This document shows, one piece after another, positions 47,369 through 54,789 of a stretch of 64,000 nt of DNA (position 1 is the stretch's first letter; each line of letters starts with the position of its first letter). The stretch comes from CAZRHH01 sp964599885 (lineage in GTDB: Bacteria > Chloroflexota > Dehalococcoidia > DSTF01 > JACRBR01). Location of the stretch: the NCBI GenBank assembly GCA_964599885.1, contig CAZRHH010000008.1, positions 22,772 through 86,771 of the forward strand. Direction: 5' to 3'. Below the pieces are notes generated by a model. It saw only the letters and a list, made by a program, of their open reading frames with translations, ran no database searches and was not told where the DNA came from. A program made the translations under genes and the position numbers.

Positions 47369-49747
47369 TCAATCGTGGTCTATCCAGAGCCTCGCGCCGT
47401 CGGTGCGAATGCGTACGCTCCCCACGCCGGCCGTTGTGTAGACATCCGCGTATGCGCCGAGCCGCGCGATCACATCCGCGCGTGGGTGGCCGAACGAGTT
47501 GTCGCGCCCAGCCGAGATCACGGCGACCGATGGCTGCACCGCGGCGAGAAACGCCGCGCTCGTTGATGTCGAACTGCCATGGTGCGCCACCTTCAGCACC
47601 GTCGCGCCCAGATCGATGCCGCGGTCGAGGAGCGCCGTCTCGCCGGCAGCCTCGATATCGCCCGTGAGCAGAAAGCTCACGTCGCCGTACTGCAGGCGCA
47701 CGACCGTCGCGTTGTCGTTAGTGGAGGCGCTCGCAATCGTGGCGTCGCCCGGTGCAAGGACTTCGAGCAGCACACCATCGCCCAAATCGAACGTCTGACC
47801 AACTCGCGACGGTTCGGCGGCGATCCCCTCGGCCGCGAGCGCCTCGCTCCATGCGTACGCCAATGCAGGAGAAGCACGACGCGTATCGGCGTGTACGCGT
47901 CGGACGTCGTAGCGCGCCAGTACGTCGAGCAGGCCGTACGCGTGATCGGCTTGCGGATGCGTCATGATCATCAGATCGATCGTGCGGTCTCTGTACGACA
48001 ACTCATCGCCGAGGCCGCGCAGCACCGCGCGACCCGGACCGCCATCGACCAGCACCGTTACACCCGACGGCGTCTCGATCAGGATCGCGTCACCCTGCCC
48101 GACGTCCATCACCGTCACTTGAAGCCGCGCCGGCTCCGAGGAGAGCGCACCGATCGCGAACACCGCCAGCGCGACACACGGCACGCCCGCAGCGGCGACC
48201 CGCACGATACGCCCTACGTGGATCGGCCGCGCCAGCGTCCGCAACTCGAAGCGCGGCGTGTTGAGCCAGCGCAGGACGATTGGCGCTATGGCGAGCATCG
48301 CCGTGTACGAGAGGATCGCCCACGTCGAGGAATAGCCATCAATCGAAGCCGTGGCGCCCGGCAAGCCAGCCAGCCATCGGCAAACGGCGAGCCAGTACGA
48401 TACGAGCACGTACGCGGGCGCGCCTAGCACAAGATGCACGCCGGGCAGCAGGCCACCGACCGCCGCGATCAACGACGAGAACAGAATCGCGACGAACGCC
48501 GGCACGATCAGCACGTTTGCGGGCAACCCCACCAGCGAGAAGCGGCCAAAGTTCATCATCAGCAGCGGCGTCGTCGCGATCGTCGCGGCGATCGTGATTG
48601 CGGCCGGTTCGGCGACTAGCCCGTTGAGCCAGCGCGGCACTTCTTCGCGGCCGAGCGCCCAGCCGATGCCATCGACGATGCGCGCCCGTAACGGCCCGGA
48701 GACGTACATGATACCGGCCGTCGCGGCGAAGCTGAGCTGAAACGACACGTCGCCAATCGTCGACGGCTGCAGCGCCGTCATCGCGGCCGCCGCCGCAGCA
48801 AGTGATGTCAGTCCGTGCGTGCGCCGTCCGGAGACGCCGGCGATCACCAGCAGCGCACCCATCACCCCCGCCCGTAGCACCGGCGGCGAGAATCCCACCA
48901 GGAACACGTATGCCGCGACGACGAGCAGCGACAGCAGCATCGCGCGCCGCCGATCGAGCACAACACCGAGCAGTGCCGCCGTGAACGCCGACACGAGCAG
49001 CACGTTCTGTCCCGATACGACGACGAGATGTGACGTGTTCGTCGCGTTCAAGTCATCGAGTACGTGGGCGGGCAGCGCCGATCGCTCACCCAGGAGCACG
49101 CCCTGCGCGACCGAGGCATGCGGCTCCGGCAGCGACAGCGCGATCCCGTGCGACAGCTTGCGCCGCACTGCGAGACGCGCCGCCTCGTACCAGTGATCGT
49201 CCGCGTGCCCGACGACCTGCACTCGCGGAAACGCCAGCACGCTAGAGATGTCGCGTCGCGCGAGGTACTCGGCATAGTCGAAACCTTCCAGATTCGGCGG
49301 CGATTCGAGCGTGCCCTCCATCTCAACGATGTCGCCGGAGGTGTACGATGGTAGAAGCCCGGTATGCACGAGTACGCCGCCCGACGCGCGCTGCCACTCG
49401 CCGCGCAGCTCAACCTCGCGCACGGACACGGCAAACCGCTGCGATGTGTCGCGAATCTCCGGATCATCGCGCAGTACGCCGCGAACGCGCATCGCGACGC
49501 CGTCGTTGTAGTGCGCCACTGCGTCGCCGGCGAGCCGCGGTTCCGCGCGGTTCGAGTGGAACATCGCCAGCGCGAAGATCGCCGGCAGCAGCAGCGCGCA
49601 GATGGCGTACCGGCGGCTGCGCCGTACCAACGCAGCAGCCATCAGCGCGGCGCCGATAGCCAGCGCCACGGGCCAGCCATCGCGCCCGTACATCGCCCAG
49701 GCGCCGATCCCCGCCAGCCACGCCCCCGAAAGCCACAGCAGGATCAT
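47369..49747 (-). CDS. comEC: ComEC/Rec2 family DNA-uptake channel
   Basis: A 792-residue membrane protein. An N-terminal hydrophobic and soluble segment (~1-215, DUF4131-like) precedes the competence domain of several helices (~215-510; VVVSGQNVLLVSAFTAALLG, GFSPPVLRAGVMGALL). A C-terminal metallo-beta-lactamase-like domain follows (~530-790), with VMDVGQGDAILIETP, MTHPQADHAYG (H-x-x-x-D-H) and FLLTGDIEAAGE. ComEC moves single-stranded DNA through the inner membrane and the nuclease-like domain may degrade one strand. Together with dprA it suggests transformation capacity; the other pilus genes are outside the window. Confidence 0.95.
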   Translation of the reverse strand: MILLWLSGAWLAGIGAWAMYGRDGWPVALAIGAALMAAALVRRSRRYAICALLLPAIFALAMFHSNRAEPRLAGDAVAHYNDGVAMRVRGVLRDDPEIRDTSQRFAVSVREVELRGEWQRASGGVLVHTGLLPSYTSGDIVEMEGTLESPPNLEGFDYAEYLARRDISSVLAFPRVQVVGHADDHWYEAARLAVRRKLSHGIALSLPEPHASVAQGVLLGERSALPAHVLDDLNATNTSHLVVVSGQNVLLVSAFTAALLGVVLDRRRAMLLSLLVVAAYVFLVGFSPPVLRAGVMGALLVIAGVSGRRTHGLTSLAAAAAAMTALQPSTIGDVSFQLSFAATAGIMYVSGPLRARIVDGIGWALGREEVPRWLNGLVAEPAAITIAATIATTPLLMMNFGRFSLVGLPANVLIVPAFVAILFSSLIAAVGGLLPGVHLVLGAPAYVLVSYWLAVCRWLAGLPGATASIDGYSSTWAILSYTAMLAIAPIVLRWLNTPRFELRTLARPIHVGRIVRVAAAGVPCVALAVFAIGALSSEPARLQVTVMDVGQGDAILIETPSGVTVLVDGGPGRAVLRGLGDELSYRDRTIDLMIMTHPQADHAYGLLDVLARYDVRRVHADTRRASPALAYAWSEALAAEGIAAEPSRVGQTFDLGDGVLLEVLAPGDATIASASTNDNATVVRLQYGDVSFLLTGDIEAAGETALLDRGIDLGATVLKVAHHGSSTSTSAAFLAAVQPSVAVISAGRDNSFGHPRADVIARLGAYADVYTTAGVGSVRIRTDGARLWIDHD

Positions 49748-50001
49748 GTGAGACCGGGCGCTCGATGCGCGGCTACAGCGCTCGCGGGCGCGATCGTCGG
49801 GAGAACCAACGCAAGTATCTCACCTGCTGCGGTCGGACGCAGCCGATGTCAAGCTGCCCGATCTCGCCGCAACCTGGCCGCGGTCAGGGATCCACTGCCG
49901 ATCGGCACCACACGGCTCGACTCTGGCTCGACATAGGCGCCTGCCGTAGCATGTCAGCGCCTAACGGATTATTCCGCGCGATTGCGGTTCACGAGGTGAC
50001 C

Positions 50002-50694
50002 ATGCCCACGTCCAGCATCGTCGAGCAGGCGCGCGCCGAAGGGCGCACGATCCTGACCGAGATTGAGGCCAAGCAGATGCTCGAAGACGCCGGCGTGCCC
50101 GTCTCGCCCGCGCGATTGGCGAAGACGCGCGACGCGGCGATGTCCGAAGCGGAAAAGCTCGGCTATCCGATCGTGCTGAAGATCGTCTCGCCGCAGATCA
50201 CGCACAAGAGCGACGTCGGCGGCGTGGCGCTCGGCCTCACGTCGAGCGCGGAAGTGGGCGAAGCGTTCGACCGCATAGTGGCGTCGGCGAAGCAGCACGA
50301 GCCGAACGCGACAATCGACGGCGTCGCCGTGCAGCGCATGGAGAAGGCCGGCACCGAAGTGATAGTCGGCGTCACGAAGGACCCGCAGTTCGGGCCCGTG
50401 CTGATGTTTGGCCTCGGCGGCGTGCTCGTCGAGGTGCTGAAGGACGTGGCATTCCGCGTTATCCCGATCGAGCAGCGCGACGCGCGCCAGATGATCGAAG
50501 AGATCAAGGGTTATCCGCTGCTGCAGGGCTACCGTGGCAGCGACCCGGCGGACCTCACGCAGCTCCAGGCGCTGCTGATGAAGGTCTCCGCCTTCGTTGA
50601 ACAGCATCCCGAGGTTGCCGAACTCGACCTCAACCCGGTGTTCGCATACAAGGACGGCGCGATCGCTGTCGACGCGCGCGTCGTACTCGCCTGA
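50002..50694 (+). CDS. ADP-forming acyl-CoA synthetase, ATP-grasp (beta) subunit
   Basis: A 230-residue ATP-grasp_5 protein. ATG 50002 follows ACGAGGTG. The motif order fits: EIEAKQMLEDAGVPVSPARLA, YPIVLKIVSPQITHKSDVGGVALGL, then GVTKDPQFGPVLMFGLGGVLVEVLKDVAFRVIPIE (shown in part), and LDLNPVF near the end. These enzymes make acyl-CoA from an acid, or run in reverse to yield ATP. The alpha subunit gene follows 16 nt later, so the usual alpha-beta order or fusion is reversed here. Confidence 0.9.
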   Translation: MPTSSIVEQARAEGRTILTEIEAKQMLEDAGVPVSPARLAKTRDAAMSEAEKLGYPIVLKIVSPQITHKSDVGGVALGLTSSAEVGEAFDRIVASAKQHEPNATIDGVAVQRMEKAGTEVIVGVTKDPQFGPVLMFGLGGVLVEVLKDVAFRVIPIEQRDARQMIEEIKGYPLLQGYRGSDPADLTQLQALLMKVSAFVEQHPEVAELDLNPVFAYKDGAIAVDARVVLA

Positions 50695-50710
50695 TGGCTG
50701 CATACTCGCG

Positions 50711-52135
50711 ATGACGCACGACCTCCGACGCGCGCTCGCTCCGAAAACCGCCGTCGTCATCGGCTCGAAAAAGGCCGACGCGTACATGTGGCTGCGTAAC
50801 TACAGTACGTTCACCGGCCAGCTCTACTCCGTGCAGATCGATCCGAACGAGATCCCCGGCATCGAGGCGATGGGCGTGACGAACTTCACGTCGATCCTCG
50901 ACGTGCCCGGTGAGATCGACTACGTGATGATCGCCGTGCCGCGGCCGGTCGCCGCGCGCGTCATGGCGGACGTCGCGAAGAAAGGCGTCGGCGGCGTCGC
51001 GCTGTTCACATCAGGCTTTGCCGAGACGGGCGAGGAAGAGGGCATCCGTCTGCAGGATCAGCTCCTGCAGATCGCCCGCGACGGCAACGTGACGCTGATC
51101 GGACCGAACTGCATGGGGCTGTACAACCGCCGACTCGGCATCCGCCAGAGCGCCGAACAGGGCGCAGGCGAGGCGGGCGACGTCGGCTTCATCTCGCAGA
51201 GCGGCACGCACGCCATCAACTTCGGGCTCGTCGGCGAAGCGCACGGCGTCCGCGTCAGCACGTCGATCAGCATCGGCAACGCGATCGTGCTCGACGTGCC
51301 GGACTACATCGACTATCTCGCCGCAGACCCCGAGACGAAGGTCATCGCGATGTACATGGAGGGCGTCAAGGACGGGCGGCGCTTCATCGACGCGCTCAAG
51401 CGCGCGACGGCGCAGAAGCCCGTCGTCATCTGGAAGGGCGGCGTCACCGACGCCGGCGCCCGCGCCACGGCATCGCACACAGGTTCGCTCGCCGCGCCGC
51501 GCACGATCTTCGATGCGATCGTGCGGCAGTGCGGCGCCATTCCGGCGACCAGCCTCGAAGACACGATCGACGTCGTGAAGGCGCTGCTGTATGCGAAGCC
51601 GGCGACCGGACGCCGCATGGGATTGATGGCGATGACGGGCGGCCAGTCCGTCGTCATCACCGACGCATTCGTCAACGCCGGTCTCGACGTGCCGCGCCTT
51701 TCCGACGCGTCGTACGAGCAGCTCGGGTCGTTCTTCAACATCATCGGCGGCAGCTACCAGAACCCGCTCGACATGGGCGGCACGATCGGCTTCGGCGGCT
51801 CGGCCGACACGCTGCGCAAGCTCTTCGACATCCTCGACGCCGACCCGAACGTCGATGCCATCGCGATGGAGATGGCATCCGGCTTCCTCGCGCGCGCGTG
51901 GCAATCAAACCCCGCCAGTCTCGACGGCATGCTCGACACGCTGTCCGCGCACGCCGAACGCTCGTCGAAGCCGTTCGTGGCCGTCTTGCAGCCGCAGCAT
52001 GTCGAAGACGTCGTCACGGCAGCTCGCAAGCGCATACAGGAGCGCGGCCTCGCGGTCTTCCCGTCGTTCGAGCGCGCCGCTCGCGCCCTCGCACGAGCAA
52101 TCGCCTATCACCGCTTCGCCGCGAAGCTGGATTAG
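50711..52135 (+). CDS. ADP-forming acyl-CoA synthetase, CoA-binding (alpha) subunit
   Basis: A 474-residue protein starting at ATG 50711. A CoA-binding domain at the N-terminus (VVIGSKKADAY, IAVPRPVAARVM, GPNCMGLYN) is followed by succinyl-CoA-ligase-like domains with the phospho-histidine segment TASHTGSLAAP and SQSGTHAINFG. SLEDTIDVVKALL and MTGGQSVVITDAFVNAGLDVP continue the pattern. It forms the acyl-phosphate and acyl-CoA intermediates together with the ATP-grasp subunit upstream. The substrate acid is unknown; acetate, propionate and aryl acids are used by relatives. Confidence 0.9.
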   Translation: MTHDLRRALAPKTAVVIGSKKADAYMWLRNYSTFTGQLYSVQIDPNEIPGIEAMGVTNFTSILDVPGEIDYVMIAVPRPVAARVMADVAKKGVGGVALFTSGFAETGEEEGIRLQDQLLQIARDGNVTLIGPNCMGLYNRRLGIRQSAEQGAGEAGDVGFISQSGTHAINFGLVGEAHGVRVSTSISIGNAIVLDVPDYIDYLAADPETKVIAMYMEGVKDGRRFIDALKRATAQKPVVIWKGGVTDAGARATASHTGSLAAPRTIFDAIVRQCGAIPATSLEDTIDVVKALLYAKPATGRRMGLMAMTGGQSVVITDAFVNAGLDVPRLSDASYEQLGSFFNIIGGSYQNPLDMGGTIGFGGSADTLRKLFDILDADPNVDAIAMEMASGFLARAWQSNPASLDGMLDTLSAHAERSSKPFVAVLQPQHVEDVVTAARKRIQERGLAVFPSFERAARALARAIAYHRFAAKLD

Positions 52136-52142
52136 CGGCGAG

Positions 52143-52571
52143 ATGCCGGCTGACGCGACACTGCCGCCGACGCTTGTACCCGAACTCATCTGCTCCGACA
52201 TCACGCGCAGCCTCGCGTTCTACACGGGGGTGCTCGGCTTCGTCGTCATGTACGCGCGTCCGGAGGAACGGTTCGCCTATCTCGAACGCGAGGGCGCTGA
52301 GCTGATGATCGAGCAGCCGACTGGACGCAGTTGGACGACCGACGAACTGGCGTATCCGTACGGCCGCGGTATCAACTTCCAGATCGAAGTCTCGGACGTG
52401 CAAGCGCTGATCGCGACATGCCACGCCGCTGGCGCCGCGATCTACCTGCCGCTTGAAGACACGTGGTACCGCGCCGACGACAAGCTGCTCGGCAACCGCC
52501 AGTTCATCGTGCAGGATCCCGATGGCTACCTGTTGCGTTTCTTCCAGGACCTGGGCGAGAAACCCGCGTGA
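52143..52571 (+). CDS. VOC/glyoxalase-fold protein
   Basis: A 142-residue protein starting eight nt after the synthetase stop, so probably co-transcribed. One vicinal-oxygen-chelate fold of two beta-alpha-beta-beta-beta modules is visible: VPELICSDITRSLAFYTGVLGF at the start and FIVQDPDGYLLRFFQDLG at the end, the latter with the metal-ligand glutamate position occupied by R or F, so metal binding is doubtful. It resembles bleomycin-resistance or glyoxalase-like binding proteins; function unknown. Confidence 0.85.
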   Translation: MPADATLPPTLVPELICSDITRSLAFYTGVLGFVVMYARPEERFAYLEREGAELMIEQPTGRSWTTDELAYPYGRGINFQIEVSDVQALIATCHAAGAAIYLPLEDTWYRADDKLLGNRQFIVQDPDGYLLRFFQDLGEKPA

Positions 52572-52583
52572 CGCGCTACCTCG

Positions 52584-53432
52584 TCAGGGAGATCCGGCGC
52601 GTCCCACATCGACGCGGGTCGTCTCGATCCACGCTTTCGACGTGCCGTCGGCAATGCCCTGCAACGTCGTCTCGGCGGTACACAGATAGAGCGTTCGCCC
52701 GTCGTCGCCGCCAAGCATGCACGCGACAGCCCACTTCGGTTTCACCGTGATCGTGTCGAGCACCTCGCCGCCCTCGCGTACGCGCAGGAACTGGCCCATC
52801 GGCGGCGAACTCACCCACACCGCGCCCTCCGCGTCGAGACAGATGCCGTCGGGAAACGCCTCGAGCTGCGCCCATACGCGTCGCCCCGAAAGCGAGCCGT
52901 CGGCCGCGATATCGAACGCCGTCAGCCGGCGCGCAACCGTCTCGGCGACGATCAGCGTGCGGCCGTCCGGTGTGATCACCATGCCGTTCGCGAACATCAT
53001 CTCGCCGGCGGCGATAGCTGACGTCCCGTCCGGATGCACGACGTACACGTTGCCCGGTGACGGCTTCTCGCCGCGGTTCAGATCGAACCCGAAACCACCG
53101 ATGTACGCCCGGCCGTGCGCATCAACCACCATGTCGTTGAGCGACACCGGCTCGTCAGCGCTGAAATCGGCGACCACCTCCGGCGCGCCGCCGTCACGCA
53201 CCCGCATCAGCCGGCGATCGAGCATCGACACGAACAACAGCGCCCCGTCCGGAGCCCAGCCGAGGCCGGCGGGCTGCTGCTGGTGTTCGAGTACAACGCG
53301 TGGCGAGCCGTCCGATCCGAGCGTGATGATCTTTTTGCCGTTGACGTCGCAGAACCAGAACGCGCCGTCGTGCCAGCGCGGGCACTCGGTGAACACAAAC
53401 CCGTCAAGCAGCATCGTCGGTGTATATTCCAT
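52584..53432 (-). CDS. SMP-30/gluconolactonase family protein
   Basis: A 282-residue six-bladed beta-propeller lactonase. Metal-binding signature residues are in FTECPRWHDGAFWF (E), SLNDMVVDAHGRAYIG (N), and NGMVITPDGRTLIVAET (D). It hydrolyses sugar or aldonolactones in a calcium- or zinc-dependent manner in relatives. TAGGAT lies six bases before ATG 53432; a short AGGA within it could also act as a weak ribosome binding site, so leaderless translation is less certain here. It is convergent with the VOC gene, with a gap of 12 nt. Confidence 0.92.
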   Translation of the reverse strand: MEYTPTMLLDGFVFTECPRWHDGAFWFCDVNGKKIITLGSDGSPRVVLEHQQQPAGLGWAPDGALLFVSMLDRRLMRVRDGGAPEVVADFSADEPVSLNDMVVDAHGRAYIGGFGFDLNRGEKPSPGNVYVVHPDGTSAIAAGEMMFANGMVITPDGRTLIVAETVARRLTAFDIAADGSLSGRRVWAQLEAFPDGICLDAEGAVWVSSPPMGQFLRVREGGEVLDTITVKPKWAVACMLGGDDGRTLYLCTAETTLQGIADGTSKAWIETTRVDVGRAGSP

Positions 53433-53438
53433 CCACGA

Positions 53439-53444
53439 ATCCTA
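53439..53444 (-). promoter_or_regulatory. -10 element close to the SMP-30 start
   Basis: TAGGAT on the minus strand, six bases (TCGTGG) before ATG 53432. It matches the leaderless pattern seen in the window; no convincing -35. Confidence 0.4.
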
Positions 53445-53517
53445 CTACAGTCCCTGTCTCTGCTCATCTGGACATCCGTGATTCCTGCCGATGGGTGTCG
53501 AGCGAAAGGAAAGCGTC

Positions 53518-53904
53518 ATGGAGCGCCAGAACATCAGCACCGGATCAAAGTGGGAGCCGGTAGTCGGCTATTCGCGCGCAGTGCGCCTCGGCTCGAACAT
53601 CGCCGTCTCCGGCACGACGGCGACGGACGCGGATGGTGCAGTCGTTGGCGCGGGCGACCCGTACACACAGACCGTACAGGCGCTCCGCAACATCGAAGCG
53701 GCGCTGAAGCAAGCAGGCGCGTCGATGAGCGACGTGGTCCGCACACGCATGTTCGTCACCGACATCAGCCGCTGGGAGGACGTCGGCCGCGCCCATGGGG
53801 AAGTCTTCGGCCAAATCCGCCCGGCGACGACGATGGTCGAAGTGGCACGCCTGATCGACGAAGCGATGCTCGTCGAGATCGAAGCCGACGCAGTGGTTGG
53901 GTAG
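53518..53904 (+). CDS. RidA family (YjgF/YER057c/UK114) protein
   Basis: ATG 53518 is supported by AAAGGA seven nt upstream; an in-frame ATG at 53491 lacks such support. The 128-residue product has RAVRLGSNIAVSGTTATD, QTVQALRNIEAALKQAGASMSDVVRTRMFVTD, and RPATTMVEVARLID with the substrate-binding arginine. RidA hydrolyses reactive imine/enamine intermediates made by pyridoxal enzymes. All the key residues are present. It is monocistronic; a heptanucleotide tract follows. Confidence 0.93.
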   Translation: MERQNISTGSKWEPVVGYSRAVRLGSNIAVSGTTATDADGAVVGAGDPYTQTVQALRNIEAALKQAGASMSDVVRTRMFVTDISRWEDVGRAHGEVFGQIRPATTMVEVARLIDEAMLVEIEADAVVG

Positions 53905-53925
53905 CGGACATCAGAGTTCGGAGCA
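53905..53925. repeat. Heptanucleotide tandem repeat, three units
   Basis: Units CGGACAT, CAGAGTT, CGGAGCA, overlapping the bases right after the RidA stop. It is similar to the tract at 16717-16744. Confidence 0.5.
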
Positions 53926-53947
53926 GCGAAAACGTCCGGACTACCCG

Positions 53948-54229
53948 CTACGTGGCGCGGCGTCGTCCGACGGCATATCCGCCAAGCGCCACGACGGGTA
54001 GCGCCAGCAGCCACCAATCCTGGTCCGCCGCCATGTCGAGCGACACCGGAAAGTATGGCTTGTCGAGTCCTGCCTCCGCCCGCAATGCGCGACGCTGCTC
54101 AGCGGTGCAGAAGCCCGGGCAGACGATGTCGTCCCCCGGCATCACACGCAGCATCGTGAACGTGGCAAGCGACAGCAGGAACAGGATCAGCGGCACCAGC
54201 ATCAACCGCCGCACGATGAATCGGGTCAT
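53948..54229 (-). pseudogene. N-terminal remnant of an OppB/DppB-type ABC permease
   Basis: The 93-codon frame starts at ATG 54229 with a strong GGAGGTG ribosome binding site. Its first ~60 residues match the start of peptide-transport permeases: MTRFIVRRLMLVPLILFLL, SLATFTMLRVMPGDD, then LRAEAGLDKPYF. A normal member has about 310-340 residues and five to six helices; here only one short unrelated-looking hydrophobic segment (WWLLALPVVALGGYAVGRRR) follows before the stop. This looks like an internal deletion that kept the start and perhaps a short tail. A family-5 binding protein lies at the window start, but far away. Confidence 0.65.
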
Positions 54230-54326
54230 GACGCACCTCCGAGACAGTCGCCGCCGTACCAAGCCGGAAACCCATCGGCGCCCATACTCCCGATACGCGC
54301 CCGGCGCACATCCGGATTCCCACCGA

Positions 54327-54375
54327 TCTCCGACCTCCCAGTTCCCGCCTCCCGCTTCCCGCTTCCCGCTTCCAA
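54327..54375. repeat. Heptanucleotide tandem repeat, seven units
   Basis: Units TCTCCGA, CCTCCCA, GTTCCCG, CCTCCCG, CTTCCCG, CTTCCCG, CTTCCAA. It is the longest such tract in the window and occupies the -35 region of the downstream HIT gene. Confidence 0.75.
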
Positions 54376-54381
54376 ACGCGC

Positions 54382-54387
54382 TACCAT
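54382..54387 (+). promoter_or_regulatory. -10 element for leaderless HIT-protein transcript
   Basis: TACCAT, six bases (CACCGC) before ATG 54394, with no ribosome binding site. The -35 position falls in the heptanucleotide tract. Confidence 0.5.
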
Positions 54388-54393
54388 CACCGC

Positions 54394-54735
54394 ATGCCCG
54401 ACTGCCTCTTCTGTAGCATGGCCTCTGGCGCCATCGACGCGCCCAAACTGCACGACGACGACCTCGTGTTCGCGATCCGCGACATCAACCCGCGCGCCCC
54501 GACACACATCCTCATCATCCCGAAACAGCACATCGCCGACGCGCGCGAACTCACCGACACCGACGGCGCCACGCTCGGACACATGTTCGCGGTCGTCCGC
54601 GCGATCGCCGATTCGGAAGGCTTGCTGAAACGTGGATATCGGCTCGCCTTCAACGTCGGCGAGGACGCCGGCATGACGATCCCGCACCTGCACATGCATC
54701 TGATCGGCGGCCGCCATCTCGGCGCCGAGGGCTGA
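54394..54735 (+). CDS. HIT family protein, HINT type
   Basis: A 113-residue protein. DCLFCSMASG near the start, NPRAPTHILIIPKQHI, FNVGEDAGMTIPHLHMHLIGGR with the histidine triad, and a typical length identify the HINT branch (purine nucleoside phosphoramidase-like). All active-site histidines are present. It is likely leaderless and monocistronic, divergent from the permease remnant. The window's other HIT protein (45.6 kb) is of a different subgroup. Confidence 0.94.
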   Translation: MPDCLFCSMASGAIDAPKLHDDDLVFAIRDINPRAPTHILIIPKQHIADARELTDTDGATLGHMFAVVRAIADSEGLLKRGYRLAFNVGEDAGMTIPHLHMHLIGGRHLGAEG

Positions 54736-54789
54736 TCGCGCCGTCAGCGCGTGCCGCACTGAATCGCCATCAAGGCGAACTCGAGCGAC

